A DNA stretch of 64,000 nucleotides from Lachnospiraceae bacterium (GTDB lineage: Bacteria; Bacillota; Clostridia; Lachnospirales; Lachnospiraceae), in contig JAAUZC010000035.1 of NCBI GenBank assembly GCA_014804795.1, forward strand, positions 19,459 to 83,458, given 5' to 3'. A program made the translations under genes and the position numbers. This document shows, one piece after another, positions 50,429 through 58,115 of the stretch; position 1 is the stretch's first letter, and each line of letters begins with the position of its first letter. Below the pieces are notes generated by a model. It ran no database searches and was not told the origin of the DNA. It worked only from the letters and a program-made list of their open reading frames with translations.

Positions 50429-51156
50429 TGAGTCTGGGTACTTCTATGATGACAAATCCCCTTATGATGTATGCCATGCAGAGGACAATAGGGTTTACAG
50501 GAAGCTGCTATGCCAGGCAAACCGGAATACCAGAGACTGCATGGGAGAATTCAGGTATAAATACACGACATAAAGATAGCATGAATTTTGGATGCATTCT
50601 GTCCGGAAAAACTACGGAAAATGTCGCCATGATAAAGGAAACCGACGTTTCCACCGACTGTGAAACAGATTGTGTTTCGAAAATAGAAATGTATACGGAC
50701 TATTTAAAATCCAAATACGGAAATCTTATGATAAAAAACGTGGGAAAAGATCAGAAGACACTGGACCAGCTCGGAAAAAGTATGAGCGGCAGTGATGTGA
50801 TTATTGCGCCAAATATTGTGGAACAAATGGCAAATGATCCGGAAAAGGCAGTTTATTATGAGAGAAAGATAGATGCTTTTTTTGAGGATATCCCAAGACA
50901 GACTACCATATTTGCTGCAAAAGGGCTTGACTATCAGCCCTGCGGCGTGGTGGTCCATGAGGATGGAAGTGTCACTTATATCAGTGGCTGTGCAGATTCC
51001 CCAGAGCGTGTGGCTCAGGTCAATGCAATCAATAAGGTAAAAAGAGAAAAGCAGGCAGCAGAGAGAAAAGCGGCTTTGGAACACAGTCAGGAAGCAGCCA
51101 GAACACGACAGGAACTGATGGAACGTTATAATTCCAGGTTTTGGAAAGGACAGTGA
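50428..51156 (+). CDS. Block protein 2 (DUF6033-like), paralogue of protein 1
   Basis: 242 aa, no signal peptide. N-terminal part with NFGCILSGK (Phe 54), then the shared core: MYTDYLKSKYGNLMIKNVGKDQ, APNIVEQMANDPEKAVYY (about 127-144) and PCGVVVHEDGSVTYISG, and a charged coil C-terminus. It overlaps the preceding stop by 1 nt (TAATG). The paralogy points to a tandem duplication followed by divergence, mainly in the first 60 residues. Function unknown. Confidence 0.75.
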   Translation: MSLGTSMMTNPLMMYAMQRTIGFTGSCYARQTGIPETAWENSGINTRHKDSMNFGCILSGKTTENVAMIKETDVSTDCETDCVSKIEMYTDYLKSKYGNLMIKNVGKDQKTLDQLGKSMSGSDVIIAPNIVEQMANDPEKAVYYERKIDAFFEDIPRQTTIFAAKGLDYQPCGVVVHEDGSVTYISGCADSPERVAQVNAINKVKREKQAAERKAALEHSQEAARTRQELMERYNSRFWKGQ

Positions 51157-51160
51157 TATT

Positions 51161-52018
51161 ATGAATATCGGAAGTATCGGATATACAGGTTATGCGGGAT
51201 ACACCGCAAAATATATAGCAAGTCAGGCTTCTTCGAAAAGCAGTTTCTCGGAAGCCGTGACGAAGTCGGAATCCGCTGCCAAAACAGGTAAGGTTACCGA
51301 AAGTGCGGTGGATTCCTATAAAAAGAAACATCCTGAGGATGCGGCTCATGTGGATTCACAGGTGAAAGCCGGAAAAAAGGTTCTGGAGCAAAACGGCGTG
51401 ACCGATGTTTCCAGAGAAGATATGACAATGGAGGAATATAAGCAGTTCTTCACCGCATTGATGGACAGCATTCCTTTTGATGCCTCCCATAAAGGAGATG
51501 TGGAAATCTGGTCTATTACGGAAAAAGGCTGGGAACAGATGAAAAATGACCCGGAATATGAGGCCTGGGTACTCGGTTATACATCGCAGAACAGGGCTGT
51601 CTATAATCCCTTTGCGTCCTGGCCGGGCTATTCTCCGAGCGTCTGTACGGAAAAGTTCGGAGATTCCATCGAACAGCATATCGGGCAGACTGTGCCTATG
51701 AGCAGCGGAAGCAGCAAGAAAACCGGCTCTTCCGAGGAAGAGTCCTGGTGGGTAAAGCGCCACAAAAGGCTGAAAGAAATTTTGGAACAACAGGAAAAAA
51801 AGGCGCGGGAACGCGAGGCTCTCAACAGGAATGCGATGGAGAAAGCATTATTGCAGGAACAGATGGCGAGCAATGCCAGATTAAAGCTGTTTCTGACAAA
51901 CGGCGTCATGGGAGATGAGGAGACCGCTTTCCAGACAGGGCACATTTCTGCAGTGGTGAGCACTTATGAGAGCGTTATGGATCTGTTCAGCAATCAGGTG
52001 ACAGGCGGAAAGATTTAG
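51161..52018 (+). CDS. Block protein 3, distantly related to proteins 1 and 2
   Basis: 285 aa, no signal peptide. The N-terminus is Gly/Tyr/Ser-rich (MNIGSIGYTGYAGYTAKY) with FSEAV at Phe 29; the core has MTMEEYKQFFTALMDSIPFD and KGWEQMKNDPEYEAWV, where EQMKNDPE (about 125-132) echoes EQMANDPE of proteins 1 and 2. A Ser-rich linker and basic coiled coil (about 195-245) follow. It starts 4 nt after the previous stop. Not recognised as a named family. Confidence 0.7.
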   Translation: MNIGSIGYTGYAGYTAKYIASQASSKSSFSEAVTKSESAAKTGKVTESAVDSYKKKHPEDAAHVDSQVKAGKKVLEQNGVTDVSREDMTMEEYKQFFTALMDSIPFDASHKGDVEIWSITEKGWEQMKNDPEYEAWVLGYTSQNRAVYNPFASWPGYSPSVCTEKFGDSIEQHIGQTVPMSSGSSKKTGSSEEESWWVKRHKRLKEILEQQEKKAREREALNRNAMEKALLQEQMASNARLKLFLTNGVMGDEETAFQTGHISAVVSTYESVMDLFSNQVTGGKI

Positions 52019-52045
52019 ACAGAAATTATATGAGGACTTTACAAA

Positions 52046-52630
52046 ATGAGTATATATGGAATCGGAGCATCCGGTTATCCCGCTGTGGGATACGGATACG
52101 AAAATACAAGAAAAACTGCTGCCGGAACAAATTTCGGCGGCTATACAGAAACTGTTCAGAAATCGGAAATGGCGGGCGGTGTTTTTGTGCTGCACTATTA
52201 TGATCATGAGGAGGGGGAAAAGACAGTGGGAGCGTCCTGCGGCAGCGATTATTCTATCTCTGCTTATATCCCGAAAGATTTTGACCCCGCAAATCCCGTA
52301 TATAAAGTGAAAGTATGGGACAAAGACGGCAATCTGACCGAACGGATGGTGGATCTGACCAAAGTGGATCCGGCAAACTGTGATTATATCGATATGTTTG
52401 CCTATTCCAGTTATCTGGAAAGCAGCGGAAAATGTACGGGAGCGCAGTCAGCTTTCATGGGTTCTGCCGGATATTCCTTTGGCATGGACGGAATGCGTCA
52501 TGACGATCTGTTCGAAAAGACAAACTGGATGGACAATCTGAAAGAGATGATGGAGATGCAGTATCATGCGGGAAATCTGAAGGGATATCTGGAATATAAG
52601 AAGTTATGGGATTTTCTGGAAATTACCTGA
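52046..52630 (+). CDS. Block protein 4, paralogue of protein 7 (possibly DUF3879)
   Basis: 194 aa, no signal peptide. N-terminal Gly/Tyr-rich MSIYGIGASGYPAVGYGYEN and a TNFGGYTETV stretch (Phe 30), then a beta-rich domain with FVLHYYDHEEGEKTVG, DPANPVYKVKVWDKDGNLTE and VDLTKVDPANCDYIDMFAYS, and a helical end. The N-P-x-Y-x-x-K-x-x-D-x-x-G-N pattern also appears in protein 7. From memory it could be DUF3879, named from a Eubacterium rectale gene; not verified. Confidence 0.7.
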   Translation: MSIYGIGASGYPAVGYGYENTRKTAAGTNFGGYTETVQKSEMAGGVFVLHYYDHEEGEKTVGASCGSDYSISAYIPKDFDPANPVYKVKVWDKDGNLTERMVDLTKVDPANCDYIDMFAYSSYLESSGKCTGAQSAFMGSAGYSFGMDGMRHDDLFEKTNWMDNLKEMMEMQYHAGNLKGYLEYKKLWDFLEIT

Positions 52631-52655
52631 GCAAGTTGAAAGGAATAATAACAAT

Positions 52656-54437
52656 ATGGATATAGTAAACTATGGAGGGAATCAGGGGTCTTATTATGTC
52701 AATCCTAACACCAGAACCCTGACATCCAACAGAAAAAATACCGCAATAAAAGACAGGGATAATTTCGGCTGTATGCAGCGTCTGTTAAAACCTGTCGAAA
52801 ATCTGATGCAAGCGATAAAGACACCGATCAACCTGGCGGATCGAACGACTGTAAATCCCGCGGCGAATTCTGTGACAATCGCAGAGGGAACTCAGATTTC
52901 GGTAAATGACGGTTATATTCTGACTGTGAAAAAAAACGGCGTAGAAGTCCGGCATGGGGCAGATTATGATCCTTACAATACGGAAGCTTACATAAGGGCA
53001 CAGGGGCTCGCCGACTCTCTGACAACTCTTTTGAGGAATGCGGGCGGTACGCAGAATATCACCGCTTTCAGTGAGGAAGGATATCAAAAGTGGACCAGTG
53101 AAGTATCAACTGTTTTATCCTATATGGGACTTGACGGAAACCGGGATTTTACCATAAACGGTATGAAGTACAGTAAAAATGCAAAAGGATACTGGGAATC
53201 CGCCGCAAACAGCGATGCGAAAGCCGCCTATGAAAGAGCACAGGCGGCCAACAGAACCTATACATATGCTGATGAAAGAACCAAAAATCAGATAAACTAT
53301 GTCAGTAATTATTATCTGGAAAATGTTTCCGTTCAGATGAAGACGGCATGGCAGAAAGCACTTGAGGTGACGGGAGTCAATCCTTTTCCAGAAGGTTTTT
53401 CAAGCACACTGTCCCAGCTTGCCATGGAACAGGACTTTGCGACCGGCGGAAATGACGATATTTTCGGCAAAGATGCGAAAAGCAATGCGGAAGCGGTACA
53501 AAAGATCATAGACAGGATAGACAATCCCCTTGGCGCGGTTTCCGAAAAGGATCAGAGTTTCCGGGCAGAGGAAAAAGTTTTCTATACGGCAGTGCTTCAG
53601 TATCTGAAGGAAGAAGGGATGGATAAAACTGCACAGGTACAGGCTGATGCATCGATGGATACCTCTGCGGCATTAAATGTATCTGTGGCAAACCATATAT
53701 CTACTGCGGCAAAAAAGGAAGCGGCAACCCTGAGACAGTCTTATGCGGCTTACGAATCCGCAAACTATAAAATAGAGCCGGATAATGAAAATGAATGTTT
53801 CAGAATCTATAATAAACAGGGCGAACGTCTCGGTACTTTCTTCTATTCCGATATCAAATGCAGACAGGACAGTGTTACCGGCAGGGAAGTTTTGATTTCC
53901 GAATTCGGAACCGCCTGGTATGAGGCTTTGCCGCTTGACAAAGAACTGAAGGACGACCTGCAGCATATTATGGGGGTTGATGCATTGGAAAGGGAACCGC
54001 TGCGCGGATACAGCCTGAAAACCCATGCCGGTACAGGGATACAATATCTGATCAAAGACGGGGAAGAGGGACGCGGAGGAAAAGTTCTTCTGCAAAGTGA
54101 AGCGGACCATCAGAAATATGATGCACTGGTTGAAAGCTATTTTAACAAATACCCGAATTTGATAAAAAGCAGAGAAGAAGCGAATATATGGGCTTCCCTC
54201 GAGATCAGGGGTATGGCGATGCGCACGGAACAGGGAATCATATCCATTCATTATGACGGCATGTCCTATCAAGACAACAGCAACTTCCAAATTAACTGGA
54301 GCATCCGGTTTCAGGATGATGCCTATCAGAAGATTTTCGAGTGGCTGGAGCATAACAGAGAACACCATAAGGAGATGCAGAAATTTTCCGTGTGGCAGGA
54401 GATTTTTGATGAGATTGGTAAGGAGATATTACAATGA
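52656..54437 (+). CDS. Block protein 5, large, contains a domain shared with protein 6
   Basis: 593 aa, no signal peptide or membrane helix. Residues about 60-180 form a beta-rich part (VTIAEGTQISVNDGYILTV), about 224-320 a helical domain (SVQMKTAWQKALEVTGVN, KIIDRIDNPLGAVSEKD, EEKVFYTAVLQYL), and about 365-593 a C-terminal part with NECFRIYNKQGERLGTFFYS and SIHYDGMSYQDNSNFQINWS. The helical domain recurs alone in protein 6. It may correspond to DUF4885, from memory only. Its stop overlaps the next gene by 4 nt. Confidence 0.7.
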   Translation: MDIVNYGGNQGSYYVNPNTRTLTSNRKNTAIKDRDNFGCMQRLLKPVENLMQAIKTPINLADRTTVNPAANSVTIAEGTQISVNDGYILTVKKNGVEVRHGADYDPYNTEAYIRAQGLADSLTTLLRNAGGTQNITAFSEEGYQKWTSEVSTVLSYMGLDGNRDFTINGMKYSKNAKGYWESAANSDAKAAYERAQAANRTYTYADERTKNQINYVSNYYLENVSVQMKTAWQKALEVTGVNPFPEGFSSTLSQLAMEQDFATGGNDDIFGKDAKSNAEAVQKIIDRIDNPLGAVSEKDQSFRAEEKVFYTAVLQYLKEEGMDKTAQVQADASMDTSAALNVSVANHISTAAKKEAATLRQSYAAYESANYKIEPDNENECFRIYNKQGERLGTFFYSDIKCRQDSVTGREVLISEFGTAWYEALPLDKELKDDLQHIMGVDALEREPLRGYSLKTHAGTGIQYLIKDGEEGRGGKVLLQSEADHQKYDALVESYFNKYPNLIKSREEANIWASLEIRGMAMRTEQGIISIHYDGMSYQDNSNFQINWSIRFQDDAYQKIFEWLEHNREHHKEMQKFSVWQEIFDEIGKEILQ

Positions 54438-54964
54438 GTATCAATAGAGTAAATACGGCCGGAATTCCGACTGGGTATGAAACAAAGATAACCGCTCCTG
54501 ACGTTGCTGCAAAAACAGAGGATTTTATGCAGACTGTCGAGGAGAGGGCAGAAAATAAGAAATCAGAAAACAAAGCGGCAGAAAATAAAGCCGCCGGGTA
54601 CGCAGAAAAGGCCTTTGCCTCTGTAGGTTCGAAAGCACCTGCGGAAGTAAAAAAAGCGTGGATGGATGCCGCAAAAGAGACAGGAGCAAACGGACTTGGC
54701 ATCGCCGCCAACGGCATGATTACACATATCTCACAGATGATGGTGCAGCGCCTTAATAAATGGATGAACGGCAGTGCAGATTCCGATGATGTTCTCGGAA
54801 GCAGCGTATCTTCCGCAATTTGGGCTGCAAGTAAGGCACTGTATCATTTGGAAAATCCGCTTACACCCGAAAATACAAGAAGTATAGAGGTACAGCGTAT
54901 GCGTATAAAAGAAAAAGAATTTTATCAGGCGTTTCTGAAAAAACTGGAAGAGATTCCGGTTTGA
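54434..54964 (+). CDS. Block protein 6, stand-alone version of the domain in protein 5
   Basis: 176 aa, no signal peptide. A flexible N-terminus with FMQTV (Phe 31) and Lys/Glu/Ala-rich helix (about 35-65), then a helical domain (about 70-176: EVKKAWMDAAKETGAN, THISQMMVQRL, ALYHLENPLTPEN, KEKEFYQAFLKKLEEI) aligning with residues 224-320 of protein 5. It overlaps protein 5 by 4 nt, so the two are translated together and may interact. Confidence 0.7.
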   Translation: MSINRVNTAGIPTGYETKITAPDVAAKTEDFMQTVEERAENKKSENKAAENKAAGYAEKAFASVGSKAPAEVKKAWMDAAKETGANGLGIAANGMITHISQMMVQRLNKWMNGSADSDDVLGSSVSSAIWAASKALYHLENPLTPENTRSIEVQRMRIKEKEFYQAFLKKLEEIPV

Positions 54965-54985
54965 TGAAGACAGAGAGGAGTGTTT

Positions 54986-55540
54986 ATGGCATTATCGGGC
55001 ATTGCAGGCGGCATGATGCCGCCTGTCCAGACAATTCAACATACAAAAAACAGTCAGAGTGCGGCAGCAGATGGCGGAAAAAGCGTTATGAAATGTGTTC
55101 GTGCAGGGAATCAGGAAGTGCTTCTGTGTTCCGATGCACTGATGTCCTACGCAAGTCCGCAGACAGGGGAATCTGTCAATATTTACAAAGCAGAAAACTA
55201 TTCCAAAGATAATCCGATCTATCTGTTAAAAGGACTGGATGCTTCCGGAAATCCTTTTGAACAGGAAGTGGACGCAAGTAAAATCAATCCAGATTATTGC
55301 AGTTACAATGAACTGATGGTTTTGAATGTAGAGACCGGACATACTTCACCAAGCGATTATATGCATGCGGTAATGGCAAGAGATAAGGCAGGAACAGGCA
55401 GTTATTTTGATAAAATGAATTACCTTTCCTACGCAAAAGAAGTCATGAACGATCTGAAAACGGTAGGGAGCTGGGATACTTATCTGTCCTGCAGTAGATG
55501 GATAGACAGTCTCTTGAAATATTGCGGAAAAATATCTTAA
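54986..55540 (+). CDS. Block protein 7, paralogue of protein 4
   Basis: 184 aa, no signal peptide. The ATG at 54986 follows GAGAGGAG; a GTG two codons upstream is possible. The core NPIYLLKGLDASGNPFEQEVDASKINPDYCSYNELM follows the same N-P-x-Y, D-x-x-G-N, V-D-x-x-K-x-x-P-x-x-C-x-Y pattern as protein 4, and the C-terminus (SYAKEVMNDLKTVGSWDTYLS) parallels its helical end. Last gene of the block, closed by a strong terminator. Confidence 0.7.
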   Translation: MALSGIAGGMMPPVQTIQHTKNSQSAAADGGKSVMKCVRAGNQEVLLCSDALMSYASPQTGESVNIYKAENYSKDNPIYLLKGLDASGNPFEQEVDASKINPDYCSYNELMVLNVETGHTSPSDYMHAVMARDKAGTGSYFDKMNYLSYAKEVMNDLKTVGSWDTYLSCSRWIDSLLKYCGKIS

Positions 55541-55546
55541 ATACTG

Positions 55547-55585
55547 CCGGGCAGGAAATTATTTGTATTCCTGCCCGGTAATTTT
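55547..55585 (+). terminator. Terminator of the seven-gene block
   Basis: CCGGGCAGGAA (55547-55557) pairs perfectly with TTCCTGCCCGG (55568-55578), then TAATTTTC. Confidence 0.8.
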
Positions 55586-55615
55586 CAGGGAGAATATCAT
55601 TAGGCGGAAAACAGC

Positions 55616-55643
55616 TTGCATTTTTGGTTTCGTGTATTATAAT
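55616..55643 (+). promoter_or_regulatory. Promoter of the hybrid kinase gene
   Basis: TTGCAT (55616-55621) and TATAAT (55638-55643), spacer 16 bp, in AT-rich sequence before the GC-richer genes. Confidence 0.7.
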
Positions 55644-55695
55644 AAAAATGAAAGAGTTCAAGTAAATACTTTGTCTATTTTTTTGTAACACGGGG

Positions 55696-58074
55696 ATGGA
55701 AACCATGCATCAATACCACGTCCAATTTTACTTCATCGGACTCAGACAGGAACTGTTTGCACCTGTTCGAGACAGTGTCCCGCCAGCGGGCTATACCTAC
55801 ACCTACATACAGAGTGCCCAGGCGGAGAAGGCGCTGCTTCAGAGTGCTGACTTGATTTTTGCGGATCTTGCGATTCTGGGCATAGAAGCACTGGAGACGC
55901 TGATCTCCGGCAAAAAAGTGTGCGCGGATCTGATCGTATTCGCCACTGAGGAGCAGGCTGCCAGGCTGTCCGGCCGTTTCAACGGGCTGAAGGATATCTG
56001 GACACTGCCGATTTCGGATCAGGAGATTCGTTTCCGTTTTCAAAGCTGGCAGAGGTGCTACGCCCATAGACAGGAGATTGCCTATGAGAAACAGCTATTT
56101 GGCATCTTTTCCTCCTTCCTGACCGAAAAGGTGAACGATGTGTACCTGATGCTCAATAACACCGGAGACCGTCTGGAGTACGCCAGTGCCAATCTGGAGC
56201 GGGTGCTTGGCATTACCCGGGAGGAGGCGGAGAAACAAGGATTGAACCGGCTGACACAGGCTCAGTACATTACCGGCCAGGCTGTTACCCGAGAGGATTT
56301 GCTCAGGATGGAGCCGGGTGCTGCCCTGGAGACCATGACAACCCAGCGGATCAACCCTAAAACCGGAGAGTGCCGGTGGTTTCATGAGAACATATACTGC
56401 GTATCGGTACAAGGCATTACAAAGATCGTGTGCTACATCTCTGACCGAACTGAAGAGTATCAGGCACAGCGCACCATTCAGGAGGCTCTGAACATCGCAC
56501 AGGAAGCCAGCAAGGCCAAGAGTACCTTTTTAAGCAGCGTCAGCCACGACATTCGCACCCCTATGAACGCCATCATGGGCTTTTTGGAGCTGCTGCGGGA
56601 GGAGGCGGATGACGCCGAACAGGTACTGGAATACACCCGGAAGATCTCCGCAGCCAGCCAGCACCTGCTGAGCCTTATCAACGACGTGTTGGATATGAAC
56701 AAGATTGAGAGCGGCAACACTGTGCTGAATATCTCGGAGTTTAATCTGGCGGAGGTCATTGAGGGACTGAACACGATTATCATTTCCCAGGCCAGGGATA
56801 AGGATCAGATCTTTGAGATTCATGTCTCCAATCTTTCCCACGAGGATCTGCTGGGAGATAAGCTGCGCATCAATCAGATTCTCATCAACATTCTGTCCAA
56901 TGCGGTGAAGTATACCCCCAAGGGGGGCAGGATCGAGATGTGGATAAAGGAGCTGCCCAAGACCAACGAGAAGTATGAAAGCATCCAGTTCATCATCCGT
57001 GACAACGGCATGGGAATGAGCGCGGACTATCAGAAGGTGATCTTCAATCCTTTCACAAGAGAGCAGTCTACTCTGGTGAACAAGATTCAGGGAACCGGCC
57101 TGGGTATGGCCATTACTAAAGGTCTGGTCGATCTGATGGGAGGCAGCATCAACGTAGAGAGCACGTTGGGGAAGGGGAGTACCTTCACAGTGGAGCTGGC
57201 ATTGCGCGTCCAGGAGGAGGCGGAGGGCGATCCCAAGTTTTGGAAGGACTACGGCATTGCCCGCATGATGGTAGCAGACGACGATGAGGATGTCTGTAGG
57301 AATATTGTAAAGCGGATGGAGCATATGGGGGTTGAGACCCACTACGTCACCTGTGGAGAGCGTGCGGTGGAGACTATCCGTGCCGCACGGGAGGCTGGGC
57401 ATCCCTACGACCTGATCTTGTTGGACTGGAAAATGCCCGATCTGGACGGTCTGGAGACCGCACGCCTCATCCGGAAAAACTACCCGGATAAGTTCCCGGT
57501 TCTCTTGTTCACTGCCTACGACTGGCTGGATATTGAGCAAGAGGCGAGGGAGGTGGGCATCCGGCACTTTTTGCCAAAGCCCTTCTTCATAAGAAATTTC
57601 AAAGAAGCTGTGCAGCGGATGATGGAAAAGGGAGAGACCTCTGCCCGGCCGGAAGAAAAGCGCAGCGTGGTAAAAGGCATGCATATTCTGGTGGTGGACG
57701 ATATCGAGGTCAACCGGATCATCCTCACCAAGATTCTGTCCACTCTGGGGGCACAGTGCGAGATAGCGGCGGACGGCAAGGAGGCACTGGACATGTTCGA
57801 GTGCTCGCAGCCCGGCCAGTACGATCTCATTTTTATGGATGTACAGATGCCTGTCATGAATGGGTACGATGCTACCCGTGCCATCCGGGCAGGCTCCCAC
57901 CCCCTCGCGGAGCAGATTCCTATCATCGCCATGACGGCCAACGCCTTTATGGATGATATCCGGGACGCGCTGGAGGCAGGGATGGACGCACATGTGTCTA
58001 AGCCCATCGTTATTGACCAGATGGAATCCACAGTGAAAGAAGTACTGGAGCGCAAAGGACTTTTGAGTATATAG
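55696..58074 (+). CDS. Hybrid sensor histidine kinase with two receiver domains
   Basis: 792 aa, soluble. A degenerate receiver-like N-terminus (about 8-115), a PAS domain (about 145-255), HisKA with phospho-His about 284 (SSVSHDIRTPMNAIMGF), a HATPase (ILINILSNAVKYTPKGG, GTGLGMAITKGLVDLMGG), then two receivers (about 520-640 with LILLDWKMPDLDGLETAR and about 665-785 with LIFMDVQMPVMNGYDATR). No membrane helices, so it senses a cytoplasmic cue. ATG at 55705 is an alternative start. The gene and its neighbour are visibly GC-richer than the surroundings. Confidence 0.85.
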   Translation: METMHQYHVQFYFIGLRQELFAPVRDSVPPAGYTYTYIQSAQAEKALLQSADLIFADLAILGIEALETLISGKKVCADLIVFATEEQAARLSGRFNGLKDIWTLPISDQEIRFRFQSWQRCYAHRQEIAYEKQLFGIFSSFLTEKVNDVYLMLNNTGDRLEYASANLERVLGITREEAEKQGLNRLTQAQYITGQAVTREDLLRMEPGAALETMTTQRINPKTGECRWFHENIYCVSVQGITKIVCYISDRTEEYQAQRTIQEALNIAQEASKAKSTFLSSVSHDIRTPMNAIMGFLELLREEADDAEQVLEYTRKISAASQHLLSLINDVLDMNKIESGNTVLNISEFNLAEVIEGLNTIIISQARDKDQIFEIHVSNLSHEDLLGDKLRINQILINILSNAVKYTPKGGRIEMWIKELPKTNEKYESIQFIIRDNGMGMSADYQKVIFNPFTREQSTLVNKIQGTGLGMAITKGLVDLMGGSINVESTLGKGSTFTVELALRVQEEAEGDPKFWKDYGIARMMVADDDEDVCRNIVKRMEHMGVETHYVTCGERAVETIRAAREAGHPYDLILLDWKMPDLDGLETARLIRKNYPDKFPVLLFTAYDWLDIEQEAREVGIRHFLPKPFFIRNFKEAVQRMMEKGETSARPEEKRSVVKGMHILVVDDIEVNRIILTKILSTLGAQCEIAADGKEALDMFECSQPGQYDLIFMDVQMPVMNGYDATRAIRAGSHPLAEQIPIIAMTANAFMDDIRDALEAGMDAHVSKPIVIDQMESTVKEVLERKGLLSI

Positions 58075-58115
58075 ACAACACATGCGGAGTTCATGCAGAA
58101 GGGAGGTAATGCGCT

